From: an uncultured Winogradskyella sp.
GTDB taxonomy: Bacteria; Bacteroidota; Bacteroidia; Flavobacteriales; Flavobacteriaceae
Assembly (NCBI RefSeq): GCF_947501905.1
Contig: NZ_CANMXL010000004.1
Coordinates: 394,777 to 458,776, forward strand
Reading direction: 5' to 3'
DNA length: 64,000 bases
This document shows positions 53,934-63,533 of this stretch, piece after piece. The position numbers and the translations under genes are program-made. The notes beneath the pieces were generated by a model that saw nothing but the letters and a program-made list of their open reading frames with translations, was not told where the DNA came from and did no database searches. Within the stretch, counting starts at the first letter, position 1; every line of letters starts with the position of its first letter.

Positions 53934-56357
53934 ATGGCAAAAAGAACAACCAAGAAAAAAACCAAAGCTAAACCAAAGACTAAGCGTAAGCCTATCTCTT
54001 TAAAATTATCAAACCAACAAAAATTAATTGTTGGTAGTTTACTGATAATTTTGGGGGTACTTTTATTTATTTCCTTTGTATCTTTCTTATTCACAGGTAA
54101 AGAGGATCAAAGCATTTTATCTGAATTCCCGTCTAGACAAGTCGAAGCCAAAAATTGGGCTAATCAATTTGGAGCTAAGCTAAGCGAGTGGTTTATTACC
54201 AAAGGATTTGGTTTGCCGTCGTTTATATTTTCGGGGTTATTATTTCTGTCTGGTGTTTATGTAACATTAAATTTAAAGTTATCTAGACTTCGTAAACATT
54301 GGATTTGGGGAACGCTAATCGTGATATGGTTATCTATATTTTTTGGCTTTTTCACTCACAAGTACGATATACTTGGTGGCGTTATTGGCTATGAAATGAA
54401 TCACTTTTTTCAAGATTATATTGGTAAAATAGGTACTGCTCTCCTACTTGCCTTTGGTCTTATTGTGTATTTAGCTATTCGTTTTAATGTCACTGGTGAT
54501 ACTTTTGTTAATTTATTTAAAAGTGCTAAAAAAGATATCAAAGATGATTTCATTTCTAATGAATCAAATACAACTGAAGATAAAATAGTTCCTATAGACA
54601 ATAGTCTTTCGGAAGAGGCAGAATCTATAAAATCAGCATTTGAGATTCCTCTAGATAATGTAGAGCCTACTATTTCAAAACATTCAAAAATAGAAAAAGA
54701 TAATTCTGCAGAACTTAAGGTTGAACCACCGAAAGAAATGGAGGTTATAATTAAAGACCCTGAGCCTGAAGTTGAAATGAAAATAGAGGTTGCTGAAGAA
54801 GAAAAATCTGAGACAGATAATCTTGCGGATAAACTTGTTGAGGATTTTGGACAATTTGACCCAACACTAGAGTTGAGTAATTTTCAATTTCCACCATTAG
54901 ATTTATTAAAAAAATACGATAACGAGGGCATCTCAATTGACCAAGACGAGCTTGAAGAAAATAAGAATCGTATTGTAGAGACACTTAATAACTACAAAAT
55001 AGGTATTACAAGCATTTCTGCTACGATTGGTCCAACTGTGACCTTATACGAGATTGTACCTGAAGCTGGTATTCGTATTTCAAAAATTAAAAATCTTGAA
55101 GATGATATAGCCCTATCGCTTTCGGCATTAGGGATTCGTATTATTGCTCCAATTCCAGGAAAAGGAACTATAGGTATTGAAGTGCCTAACAAGAAATCGA
55201 CAATAGTATCGATGCACTCAGCTATTGCGTCACAAAAATTTCAAAATTCAGCAATGCAATTACCTATTGCTTTAGGTAAGACAATTAGTAATGAAACGCT
55301 AGTTGTTGATTTGGCAAAAATGCCTCACTTGCTCATGGCTGGCGCAACAGGTCAAGGTAAATCTGTAGGTCTTAATGCAGTACTGACTTCTTTGCTTTAT
55401 AAGAAGCATCCTGCGGAAGTAAAGTTTGTTTTAGTTGATCCAAAGAAAGTGGAGCTTACACTCTTCAATAAAATAGAGCGTCACTATTTAGCCAAGCTAC
55501 CAGACAGTGAAGATGCCATTATAACAGATAATACTAAAGTGATTAATACTTTAAATTCACTATGTATTGAGATGGATAACCGCTACGATTTGCTTAAAAA
55601 TGCATTTTGTAGAAATATTGCTGAATACAATAAGAAATTTAAAGAGCGAAAACTTAACCCAAATGATGGGCATCAGTTTTTACCATATATAGTTTTAGTA
55701 GTTGATGAATTTGCAGATTTAATAATGACTGCAGGTAAAGAGGTAGAAACTCCTATTGCGCGTTTAGCACAATTAGCACGTGCCATTGGAATTCACCTAA
55801 TTATTGCCACACAGCGTCCTTCTGTAAATGTAATTACGGGTATCATTAAAGCAAATTTCCCAGCCAGAATTGCATTTAGAGTAACCTCTAAAATAGATTC
55901 TCGTACTATCCTTGATGGTTCTGGAGCTGACCAATTAATTGGTCGCGGCGATATGTTATATACTCAAGGTAATGATTTAATCCGTATACAATGTGCCTTT
56001 GTTGACACACCAGAAGTAGAACGTATCACTGAATTTATTGGCTCTCAGAAAGCCTATCCAGATGCTTATCTTCTTCCAGAATATGTTGGCGAAGAGGGTG
56101 GCACAAATCTTGATATAGATATAGCAGACAGAGATAAATTGTTTAAAGAAGCTGCTCAAATTATAGTCACAGCGCAACAAGGGTCAGCATCTTTATTACA
56201 ACGAAAACTTAAATTAGGGTACAATAGAGCTGGTAGACTTATTGACCAATTAGAAGCTGCTGGAATAGTCGGTGGTTTTGAAGGCAGTAAAGCACGCCAA
56301 GTACTAGTTCTAGATTTAATGGCTCTTGAACAATTATTAGAAAACGAAAGCCAATAA
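53934..56357 (+). CDS. ftsK: DNA translocase FtsK/SpoIIIE
   Basis: An 807-residue septal DNA pump. About four N-terminal transmembrane helices (about 30-55, 92-112, 123-142 and 165-183) follow a very basic N-terminus. A short acidic linker (about 200-310) leads to the alpha/beta motor with Walker A GATGQGKS (470-477), Walker B VVDEFADLIM and the IIATQRPSVNVITG segment. The C-terminal gamma winged helix (about 735-800: QQGSASLLQRKLKLGYNRA) reads KOPS sites. The linker is short compared with the E. coli protein. Confidence 0.96.
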   Translation: MAKRTTKKKTKAKPKTKRKPISLKLSNQQKLIVGSLLIILGVLLFISFVSFLFTGKEDQSILSEFPSRQVEAKNWANQFGAKLSEWFITKGFGLPSFIFSGLLFLSGVYVTLNLKLSRLRKHWIWGTLIVIWLSIFFGFFTHKYDILGGVIGYEMNHFFQDYIGKIGTALLLAFGLIVYLAIRFNVTGDTFVNLFKSAKKDIKDDFISNESNTTEDKIVPIDNSLSEEAESIKSAFEIPLDNVEPTISKHSKIEKDNSAELKVEPPKEMEVIIKDPEPEVEMKIEVAEEEKSETDNLADKLVEDFGQFDPTLELSNFQFPPLDLLKKYDNEGISIDQDELEENKNRIVETLNNYKIGITSISATIGPTVTLYEIVPEAGIRISKIKNLEDDIALSLSALGIRIIAPIPGKGTIGIEVPNKKSTIVSMHSAIASQKFQNSAMQLPIALGKTISNETLVVDLAKMPHLLMAGATGQGKSVGLNAVLTSLLYKKHPAEVKFVLVDPKKVELTLFNKIERHYLAKLPDSEDAIITDNTKVINTLNSLCIEMDNRYDLLKNAFCRNIAEYNKKFKERKLNPNDGHQFLPYIVLVVDEFADLIMTAGKEVETPIARLAQLARAIGIHLIIATQRPSVNVITGIIKANFPARIAFRVTSKIDSRTILDGSGADQLIGRGDMLYTQGNDLIRIQCAFVDTPEVERITEFIGSQKAYPDAYLLPEYVGEEGGTNLDIDIADRDKLFKEAAQIIVTAQQGSASLLQRKLKLGYNRAGRLIDQLEAAGIVGGFEGSKARQVLVLDLMALEQLLENESQ

Positions 56358-56377
56358 TTGGCATTTAATAAAACAAA

Positions 56378-57013
56378 ATGAAAAAAATAAGTATTCTTTT
56401 AGCATTAATTATCACTAGTACTGTATTTGCACAAGACAAGGCAGAAGCGCTTTTAAATGAAGTGAGCAAGAAAGTTAAAGCTTATGAAAACATTAGTGTA
56501 GATTTTAAATACGAGCTTAATAATGTTAGCGAAAATATTACGCAAGAAACCAAGGGTGATGTTACAATACAAGATGATAAATATGTATTAAACGTTTTAG
56601 GCGTAACTCGTATTTACGACGGTAAAACGCTATACAATATTAGTCCAGAAGATGAAGAAGTAACTATTTCTTCAGAAAATACAGAAGATGAAGGCACAAT
56701 AACACCTAGTAAGATGTTATCTTTTTATGAAGATGGCTACACTTATAAAATGGACATTGTTCAGAATGTTAAGGGTAGAAAAATTCAGTATGTAAAATTA
56801 ACACCTATTGACAGTAATGCAGAAATAAAGCATGTTCTATTAGGTATTGATGCTACAACAAAACATATTTATAATTTGATAGAAGTTGGTAAAAACGGCA
56901 CAAAAACTACATTAACCGTTAATTCTTTTAAAACCAACCAAGCTATACCAAAAACTCTATTTACTTTTGATGAAAATAAGTACAAAGACTATTACATCAA
57001 TAAAATAGATTAG
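56378..57013 (+). CDS. lolA: Outer membrane lipoprotein carrier LolA family
   Basis: A 211-residue periplasmic protein with a signal peptide (MKKISILLALIITSTVFAQ). The open beta-barrel chaperone pattern is recognised in KAYENISVDFKYELNNVSE, LNVLGVTRIYDGKTLYNISPED and a C-terminal IPKTLFTFDENKY. It carries lipoproteins from the inner to the outer membrane. It lies 20 bp after ftsK and 2 bp before the LptF/G gene, a conserved order in the group. Confidence 0.88.
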   Translation: MKKISILLALIITSTVFAQDKAEALLNEVSKKVKAYENISVDFKYELNNVSENITQETKGDVTIQDDKYVLNVLGVTRIYDGKTLYNISPEDEEVTISSENTEDEGTITPSKMLSFYEDGYTYKMDIVQNVKGRKIQYVKLTPIDSNAEIKHVLLGIDATTKHIYNLIEVGKNGTKTTLTVNSFKTNQAIPKTLFTFDENKYKDYYINKID

Positions 57014-57015
57014 AC

Positions 57016-58998
57016 TTGAAAATTTTAGACAGGTACATATTAAAAACCTACCTAAACACATTTGTGAGCATATTTGTAATATTTATGTTCATTTTTGTTT
57101 TACAAGGGCTTTGGTTATATATCTCAGAGTTAGCCGGTAAAGACTTAGATATTGTAACTACCTTTAAATTTATTTTTTATTATTCTCCTAAGTTAATTCC
57201 TCTTGTTATTCCACTAACAGTTTTATTAGCTTCAATCATGGTTTTTGGAAATTTTGCAGAAAACTATGAGTTTGCGGCCATGAAATCTACAGGAATTTCG
57301 CTGCAACGTGCAATGAGGAGTTTATCTGTTTTTATAGTAGCACTTGGTTTTGGGTGTTTCTTTTTTGCCAATAATGTAATTCCTTGGGGAGAGTATAATT
57401 TTTATAATCTAAGACGAAATATTGCGAAAGTAAAACCTGCATTGGCAATTGCCGAAGGGCAATTCAATACTATTGGTAACATTAATATCAAAGTTGATAA
57501 AAAAAGTGGTGAGCGAGGACAGTATCTAGACAAAGTTGTCATTCATCAAAAAAAATCATTTAGAAGCGGAAACTATACCGTTATTATTGCTGAAAAAGGA
57601 GAGTTAAAAAGTGCTGAAGATTCTAATATTCTTAAGCTTGAACTCTCAGATGGCAATTTTTATGACGAACTAATTACTAGAGATATACGAAAATTCAATA
57701 AGCGTAAACCTCATGCTCAAAGTCAATTTAAAACCTATACTATAAACATAGATTTAGGTAATTTAAAAATAGATGTAGATGAGAAAAATACTGACGATAG
57801 ATACAGCATGCAAGATGTTAGTGACTTAAATTACTCAATAGATAGCTTGTATAAAAAACGGAGTAAAGATTTTGAAGCATTTTCCACAAGTTTATATAAT
57901 AGAAGTACGTATGCTAACCTAAAGACCTCTTATGAAGCGACTAACGATACTATTCAAAATGCAGATATCTTAGACCTTTTTAATACCAAAACCAAGGTTC
58001 AAATTTTAGGATTAGCATTTAACACTGCAACTAGTACTTCTCAAATTATTCAAACCAACGAAAAAACATTTAGCGCACAAACATCTAATAGAAATAGACA
58101 TATTATAGCATTGCACGAAAAATATGCTTTAGGCTTTGCTTGTATTATTCTATTCTTTGTTGGGGCTCCTCTAGGTGCTTTAATAAGAAAAGGCGGTATC
58201 GGCCTACCAATGGTTATAGCCATATTATTGTTTCTTACTTATCATTTTATTGGGATTTTTATTAAAAATAATGCCAAAACAGATGCTATAGACCCAGCAT
58301 TGGGAACTTGGTTATCAACTTTAATAATGTTGCCTTTGAGTATCTATCTAACTTATCGGGCTACAAATGATAGAGGACTAATAAATCTTGATTTTATAAC
58401 GGTACCTTTAAAAAAATTCTTTGCCTTTAAACCAAAGTCAGAACTAAACAATATTAAGAATATTCAATCCTACAGCTACTACAACAAACACTCTGTTGAT
58501 GAACTAATTGATATTGTAAAGTCACAAGATGAATTTGACTTAGATAAAAAACCAAAGCAAATAGCGCTTCAGCATTTATTTGATAGAAAAATTACAATTG
58601 CGGAACTAGAAGAAAAAGAACTAGTCGTTCCTGAAAATATTAAACATGCCAAATCTTATTTAAAAGACTACATAGACTATTCAAAAACTAACTTACTGAC
58701 ATTCAGCTTAGGAGCTATATTCTTGATTCTTCATTTTGTATTTAAAAACAATAAACTACCTGAGTTATCTGAAATTGTAAAGTCATTAAGTTTTATAGCC
58801 TTTGGCATCTTTGGGTTATACGTTATAGTTTCGTCTGTATATTATTCCAAATTTTATAAATTTATAGGTCAATCTAGTAAAAGGGTTAATCCGTTACTCA
58901 TATTATTAAGTTTGCCCTTCTACCCAATAAAGCACTTTTTATTAAAGACAAGAGTCAAAGAAGACTTCCATTTAAGTTGCTTAGAGCAAATAAAATAA
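57016..58998 (+). CDS. LptF/LptG family permease (YjgP/YjgQ)
   Basis: A 660-residue inner-membrane permease of the LPS export ABC transporter. It starts with TTG at 57016 (MKILDRYILKTYLNTFVSIFV); no ATG precedes the first transmembrane helix. Six helices are expected in the first ~455 residues: three at the N-terminus, a periplasmic beta-jellyroll (about 120-350), then three more. Residues about 470-660 form an additional helical region with two or three extra helices, longer than the roughly 360-residue E. coli proteins. LptF versus LptG cannot be decided from sequence. Confidence 0.88.
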   Translation: MKILDRYILKTYLNTFVSIFVIFMFIFVLQGLWLYISELAGKDLDIVTTFKFIFYYSPKLIPLVIPLTVLLASIMVFGNFAENYEFAAMKSTGISLQRAMRSLSVFIVALGFGCFFFANNVIPWGEYNFYNLRRNIAKVKPALAIAEGQFNTIGNINIKVDKKSGERGQYLDKVVIHQKKSFRSGNYTVIIAEKGELKSAEDSNILKLELSDGNFYDELITRDIRKFNKRKPHAQSQFKTYTINIDLGNLKIDVDEKNTDDRYSMQDVSDLNYSIDSLYKKRSKDFEAFSTSLYNRSTYANLKTSYEATNDTIQNADILDLFNTKTKVQILGLAFNTATSTSQIIQTNEKTFSAQTSNRNRHIIALHEKYALGFACIILFFVGAPLGALIRKGGIGLPMVIAILLFLTYHFIGIFIKNNAKTDAIDPALGTWLSTLIMLPLSIYLTYRATNDRGLINLDFITVPLKKFFAFKPKSELNNIKNIQSYSYYNKHSVDELIDIVKSQDEFDLDKKPKQIALQHLFDRKITIAELEEKELVVPENIKHAKSYLKDYIDYSKTNLLTFSLGAIFLILHFVFKNNKLPELSEIVKSLSFIAFGIFGLYVIVSSVYYSKFYKFIGQSSKRVNPLLILLSLPFYPIKHFLLKTRVKEDFHLSCLEQIK

Positions 58999-59009
58999 GC
59001 TTATCTTTG
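58977..59009 (+). promoter_or_regulatory. Candidate Bacteroidota promoter for ribB(A)
   Basis: TTG (58977-58979) and TATCTTTG (59002-59009) are separated by 22 bp and match the TTG/TAnnTTTG consensus. The promoter lies across the end of the LptF/G gene, 20 bp before the ATG at 59029. It suggests that the riboflavin gene has its own promoter. Confidence 0.5.
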
Positions 59010-59028
59010 CAATATCAAAATACATGTT

Positions 59029-60177
59029 ATGATTACTGAAACTGTGAGCACAAAAATCATTCTAAATACTATTGAAGAAGCCATTGAAGACATTCGCCAA
59101 GGAAAGGTGATTATTGTAGTTGATGATGAAAATAGGGAAAACGAAGGCGATTTTTTAGCAGCTGCGGAAGCTGTTACTCCAGAGATGGTAAACTTTATGG
59201 CCACTCACGGGCGTGGTCTTATATGCACACCCTTGACAGAACAGCGCTGTAAAGAATTAGAGCTAAACATGATGGTACGTAATAATACGGATCCAATGGA
59301 AACTGCTTTTACTGTTTCTGTAGATTTAAGAGGAAATGGTGTTACTACTGGTATTTCTGCAAGTGATCGCGCTAAAACTATAAAAGCCTTAATCGACAAA
59401 GACACAAAGCCTTTTGAACTCGCTAGACCAGGTCATATTTTCCCTTTAGTTGCAAAAGAAGGCGGTGTTTTAAGACGCACTGGACATACTGAAGCCGCTA
59501 TAGATTTTGCACGTTTAGCAGGTTTTAAACCAGCTGGTTTCATTGTTGAAATAATGAATGAAGATGGAACTATGGCTCGTTTACCTCAACTAGTAGATGT
59601 TGCCAAAAAATTTGATTTAAAAATTGTGTCTATTGAAGATTTAGTAGCCTATCGTATGGAACACGATTCTTTAATAGAAAAGAAAGAAGATTTTGATATT
59701 GAAACACGTTTTGGTAAATATAGATTGCGTGCTTACAAGCAAACTACGAATAATCAAATACACATATCGTTAACTAAAGGTAACTGGAATTCTGGTGACG
59801 AAGTGTTAACTAGAATCAATTCTACATTAGTAAATAATGATATTTTAGGTACTTTAACCAACAATCCTGATAAGAAGTTAGATAACATGTTTAATGTTAT
59901 TAATAAAGCCGGAAAAGGTGCTATAGTGTTTATAAATCAACAAAACCAAACTACAAATTTATTAAGTAGACTTTCTATTCTAAAAAGCAGCCAAAAAGAA
60001 GGGCAAATTGCAAAAGCGCCTCGTATTGCTATGGATACAAAAGATTTTGGTATTGGTGCACAAATCTTGCATGATTTAAATATTAGTAAGATAAAATTAA
60101 TTTCTAACAGCGAGCAAACCAAACGTGTTGGTATGATTGGTTATGGTTTAGAAATAATTGATTACGTAAATTACTAA
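59029..60177 (+). CDS. ribB: 3,4-dihydroxy-2-butanone-4-phosphate synthase with degenerate GTP cyclohydrolase II-like domain
   Basis: A 382-residue riboflavin-pathway enzyme. Residues about 10-210 form DHBP synthase, with DDENRENEGDF (acidic loop) and RRTGHTEAAIDFARLAG. They convert ribulose 5-phosphate to the four-carbon precursor. The rest (about 220-382) aligns with GTP cyclohydrolase II at its end (DFGIGAQILHDLNISKIKLI and GYGLEIIDYV). It lacks the three zinc cysteines (SxRCDCG-type motif) and the RQEGRGIGL motif, so RibA activity is probably absent. Another ribA should exist elsewhere in the genome. Confidence 0.9.
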   Translation: MITETVSTKIILNTIEEAIEDIRQGKVIIVVDDENRENEGDFLAAAEAVTPEMVNFMATHGRGLICTPLTEQRCKELELNMMVRNNTDPMETAFTVSVDLRGNGVTTGISASDRAKTIKALIDKDTKPFELARPGHIFPLVAKEGGVLRRTGHTEAAIDFARLAGFKPAGFIVEIMNEDGTMARLPQLVDVAKKFDLKIVSIEDLVAYRMEHDSLIEKKEDFDIETRFGKYRLRAYKQTTNNQIHISLTKGNWNSGDEVLTRINSTLVNNDILGTLTNNPDKKLDNMFNVINKAGKGAIVFINQQNQTTNLLSRLSILKSSQKEGQIAKAPRIAMDTKDFGIGAQILHDLNISKIKLISNSEQTKRVGMIGYGLEIIDYVNY

Positions 60178-61787
60178 TTAACCAAAAGCTTTTTGGTAAC
60201 TACAGAGTTTCCTGATTGTATATTCAAAAAGTATAATCCTTGTCGCAAATCTGATACATCTATTGACGACGCATTATTAATCGTTTTAACTTTTTGCCCA
60301 ATAGAATTATAAAGCTCTAATCTATCTATAGGTAATTGACTAGAAATACTAACATTGTTAGTTGCTGGATTAGGATATATTTTAAAATCGTAAATCGCAT
60401 TCTCTTCAATACTTAATGCAGAGCTTTGATATACTCTTACATAATCTATTACCATTGAATCGTCTACAAACATTGGGTCAATATCTGGAATTGCATTGCC
60501 ACCCATCGCAACATTCAATAATAAATATTGCTCTTCATCAAAAGGCCATGTAGATGAATTCTTTACAGAAGGGTTGTATGTGTAAAATGGGACATCATCT
60601 AATAGAAATACTATTTTATCTGGTGACCAATTCATAGAGTATTTATGAAACGTATTAGCTACATCTGGTAATAGTTTAGTTTCAGAATTCATAGTATTTC
60701 CAAAACTTGATGGTGTATGCAAAGCCACACTAATTTCATTTAAAGCATGTAATCCATGCTCCATAATGTCTATTTCGCCGCAAGCTGGCCAACCTGTTGT
60801 CCCAAATCCTTCTATTTGCCAATAAGCACCAGGCTCATCTATATTTTTACCTAACATCCATATAGCTGGCCATGTACCAGTATTTGTAGGTAGTTTTGCT
60901 CGTACATCTACTCTACCGTACTTGAATGCAAATTTAGAATTAAGCCTAGCAGATGTATACTCTTTTGTAATGCCTTGATCTGTAAAACCTTCTCCATTTG
61001 CTATTCTACCTTCAAAAATTGCTACAATATTGAGATTACCCTCTTCTACAAAGGAATTTTCAATACGGTTGGTGTAATGCTGTTCTTCATCATTATACCA
61101 ACTCACACCATTTGGCAATTGTGTTTGGTGATGCCAATTATCTGAGTTAATAGCTTCTTTTACAGTATTAGAAACCATCCCATCAAACTCATCGGACCAT
61201 ACGAGATTGTCATAAACAACATCAATTGTATGTGGGTTTACAGGTGGTGTAACATCTCCATTTGTAATATCATCTATAACGTAAGTTCCAGAAGTCGTTG
61301 AACCACCATCAATAAAAATTGTAATTCTACTATAACTTCCTGATGCATTTATAGGATTTCCTGTTGTGCTCTCTATTGCATTTGCAAAATCAAAAACTAC
61401 TGTAGTCCAATCTGATGGTGATGGCACACTAAATTCCATCATTACCTCAACATCAGTATTGGTATTGTCTTCAAGTTTTAATATGATATTGTGATCGTTA
61501 GGGTCAAAAGAATAAAACCTAAGAGAAAACAACTTATTATCATTATTCAATACTATAGGTTGCGCTAGGTCTAAATAAAAACCTTGATAAGCCTGTAAAC
61601 CGTCATTGAAAAATTGCCCACCTCTATTTGTAGAGCTAGATGGAGAATCACTACGAAAAGTAAAACTACTTCCTGCAAAACCAATGAAATTATCATCATC
61701 CGAAGAAAAATCTAATGGTATTTGCTGTGAAAAAAGTAAAAGATTAAAACAGTAGAAAAGTAAAAAAAGTAGTGACTTTATCTTCAT
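60174..61787 (-). CDS. T9SS-exported GH16 beta-glucanase (laminarinase-like)
   Basis: A 537-residue secreted glucanase. Signal peptide 1-21. An N-terminal beta-sandwich of about 160 residues (24-180) resembles a carbohydrate-binding or DUF-type module. The GH16 catalytic domain (about 185-455) has WSDEFDG, GRVDVRAKLP and CGEIDIMEHG with the ExDxxE triad E338, D340, E343. The T9SS sorting domain is about 465-537 (YPNPATNNVSISS ... KKLLVN). Probable substrate is laminarin or another beta-1,3-glucan, as in marine flavobacteria. It overlaps the convergent ribB stop by 4 bp. Confidence 0.92.
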   Translation of the reverse strand: MKIKSLLFLLFYCFNLLLFSQQIPLDFSSDDDNFIGFAGSSFTFRSDSPSSSTNRGGQFFNDGLQAYQGFYLDLAQPIVLNNDNKLFSLRFYSFDPNDHNIILKLEDNTNTDVEVMMEFSVPSPSDWTTVVFDFANAIESTTGNPINASGSYSRITIFIDGGSTTSGTYVIDDITNGDVTPPVNPHTIDVVYDNLVWSDEFDGMVSNTVKEAINSDNWHHQTQLPNGVSWYNDEEQHYTNRIENSFVEEGNLNIVAIFEGRIANGEGFTDQGITKEYTSARLNSKFAFKYGRVDVRAKLPTNTGTWPAIWMLGKNIDEPGAYWQIEGFGTTGWPACGEIDIMEHGLHALNEISVALHTPSSFGNTMNSETKLLPDVANTFHKYSMNWSPDKIVFLLDDVPFYTYNPSVKNSSTWPFDEEQYLLLNVAMGGNAIPDIDPMFVDDSMVIDYVRVYQSSALSIEENAIYDFKIYPNPATNNVSISSQLPIDRLELYNSIGQKVKTINNASSIDVSDLRQGLYFLNIQSGNSVVTKKLLVN

Positions 61788-61803
61788 ATAAATGCAATTT
61801 CTT

Positions 61804-61834
61804 CAAAAATAGATTGCAATGACTAATATCCAAA
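61804..61834 (-). promoter_or_regulatory. Bacteroidota promoter for the GH16 gene
   Basis: On the minus strand TTTG (complement of 61831-61834) and TATTTTTG (complement of 61804-61811) are spaced 19 bp, an exact fit to the TTTG-N19-TAnnTTTG consensus. The ATG follows 16 bp after the -7 box, giving a leader of about 10 nt. It is the clearest promoter in the window. Confidence 0.65.
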
Positions 61835-61881
61835 TTAAATCACCTATACAAGAACACTACATAATAGGTAGAACAGTAATT

Positions 61882-63081
61882 TTAACTATTTAAAACCTCA
61901 AGTATACAACGTTTCATGACTTTTGCTCTCTCCATTACTTGTTCTTCCGTCCATGATAACTTTATCAAGCAAGAAATATTTCTTGCAATATAACTATCTG
62001 ACTGTTCGTAAGTTTTACCTTGAAGGTATTGAAGTCCTTCTTTTACTTCTTGTGTAATTGGAAATAATGATTTTAATTCTTTTAAGTGGTCCCATTTTCT
62101 GATATAATGCCAATTATTATCATAATAATGAAAGCATGCATCTACTCCACTTTCTTTAAAAACTTGAGAAACTTTGCGAGCTATATTTAAATCTGGTAAA
62201 AAGAAATTTAGAAAAGCACAACTTTCCACTCCACCTTCGGGTACAGTTCTAAACTCAACTTCAGGAATTTGACTTAATTCTGCTCTAATGATATTAAAAT
62301 TACGTTTTTGTATTGCTAAAAATTCTGGAAGACGTTTTACTTGCGCCAAACCAACTGCTGCATGCAATTCTGATATTCTAAAATTATAGCCTAAAAACGG
62401 ATGTGTTTCAGCACCTCTATCGTTGCCAATATGGTCATGACCATGATCACTGTAGTGGTCAGCATTGATATAATATTCTTTATTGTTACTAATTACAGCA
62501 CCACCTTCTCCACATGTGATTGTTTTTACAAAGTCAAAAGAAAAACAGCCCACATCAGCAATACTCCCAAGAGGTTTACCTTTGTAAGTACCTCCAATAG
62601 CTTGGCATGCATCTTCTACAAAAATTAAATTATGCTTATCACAAACAGATTTAAGTGCATCCATATCTGCCATACTACCACACATTTGTACAACCATAAC
62701 AGCTTTTGTTTTTGGAGTAATCGCAGCTTCTAAAGCTTTTGGGTCTAGAGTTAATGTACTATCGATATCTACTAGAATAGGAATTGCTCCTAGCATCATT
62801 ATAGCTTCAAAACTTGCGACAAATGTAAATGTTGGCATAATAACCTCATCTCCAGCTCCAACGCCTGCTGATGCTAAAGCAACAGATACTGCTGCAGTTC
62901 CGCTAGATACTAATTGTACATGATTGGTTTGAAATGTTTTTTGAAGTTCAGCTTCAAGCTCTTTGGCTTTCCAATGTCCATTGCGCATACCATCAAAACC
63001 ATAGCGCATTAAAACACCATTATCTAAGACCTCATTAACACTTTCGCGTTCAGCGTCACCAAATAATTCAAATCCTGGCAT
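61882..63081 (-). CDS. DegT/DnrJ/EryC1/StrS family aminotransferase
   Basis: A 399-residue PLP enzyme of the sugar aminotransferase family. The cofactor lysine is K186 in FDFVKTITCGEGGAV, D157 in VEDACQA contacts PLP, and HGHDHIGNDRGAE and YNFRISELHAAVGLAQ are usual family segments. It could make an amino sugar for surface polysaccharide or a secondary metabolite, but no polysaccharide genes adjoin. Its start is 2 bp after the stop of the thioredoxin-like gene, so they are probably co-transcribed. Confidence 0.88.
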   Translation of the reverse strand: MPGFELFGDAERESVNEVLDNGVLMRYGFDGMRNGHWKAKELEAELQKTFQTNHVQLVSSGTAAVSVALASAGVGAGDEVIMPTFTFVASFEAIMMLGAIPILVDIDSTLTLDPKALEAAITPKTKAVMVVQMCGSMADMDALKSVCDKHNLIFVEDACQAIGGTYKGKPLGSIADVGCFSFDFVKTITCGEGGAVISNNKEYYINADHYSDHGHDHIGNDRGAETHPFLGYNFRISELHAAVGLAQVKRLPEFLAIQKRNFNIIRAELSQIPEVEFRTVPEGGVESCAFLNFFLPDLNIARKVSQVFKESGVDACFHYYDNNWHYIRKWDHLKELKSLFPITQEVKEGLQYLQGKTYEQSDSYIARNISCLIKLSWTEEQVMERAKVMKRCILEVLNS

Positions 63082-63083
63082 AG

Positions 63084-63512
63084 TTAGTTAGATAAGTCTT
63101 TAAATTTATTTAAGAATGATGCGATATTAACATCTTCAAATTTTGTAAGCAAAGGCAAGTACTTTCTCGCTTTAAAGTGTATAACACTTATAGCAGGAAA
63201 TACTTTATCCTTGTTATAACCTGAAATAACTCTGCTATTATATCGATGTTCATCATTGTTATTTGTATTCTCAATTAATAATCCAACAATACTGTTTGAA
63301 TGATTTTTAAATTCATTAGATTTTAAAATACGTTTCTTAATTACACGCTCTAAGCTAGGACTCTGTCCATTATTAAAATAAATAACTAAAATTTTATTAT
63401 CCTGTTGAGCTTTACTTAATGCTGTTGGATAATCTGTTTCCCAAACTATGTTTTGCGAAAAAATTGGCATTGATACCAAGCACAACAAAACTAAAAACAT
63501 GCAATTTTTCAT
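63084..63512 (-). CDS. Secreted thioredoxin-fold-like protein without CxxC
   Basis: A 142-residue protein with a signal peptide (MKNCMFLVLLCLVSMPIFSQ); the ATG at 63512 is chosen over 63545 because it begins the signal. After it, WETDYPTALSKAQQDNKILVIYFNNG has the shape of a thioredoxin-like N-terminus (DUF255/thioredoxin_7 style). The place of the CxxC is taken by GQSP, so it cannot perform disulfide exchange there. Residues FPAISVIHF fit the cis-Pro strand. Periplasmic, function unknown. Confidence 0.6.
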   Translation of the reverse strand: MKNCMFLVLLCLVSMPIFSQNIVWETDYPTALSKAQQDNKILVIYFNNGQSPSLERVIKKRILKSNEFKNHSNSIVGLLIENTNNNDEHRYNSRVISGYNKDKVFPAISVIHFKARKYLPLLTKFEDVNIASFLNKFKDLSN

Positions 63513-63533
63513 ATCATAAAATTTATCAAAAAA

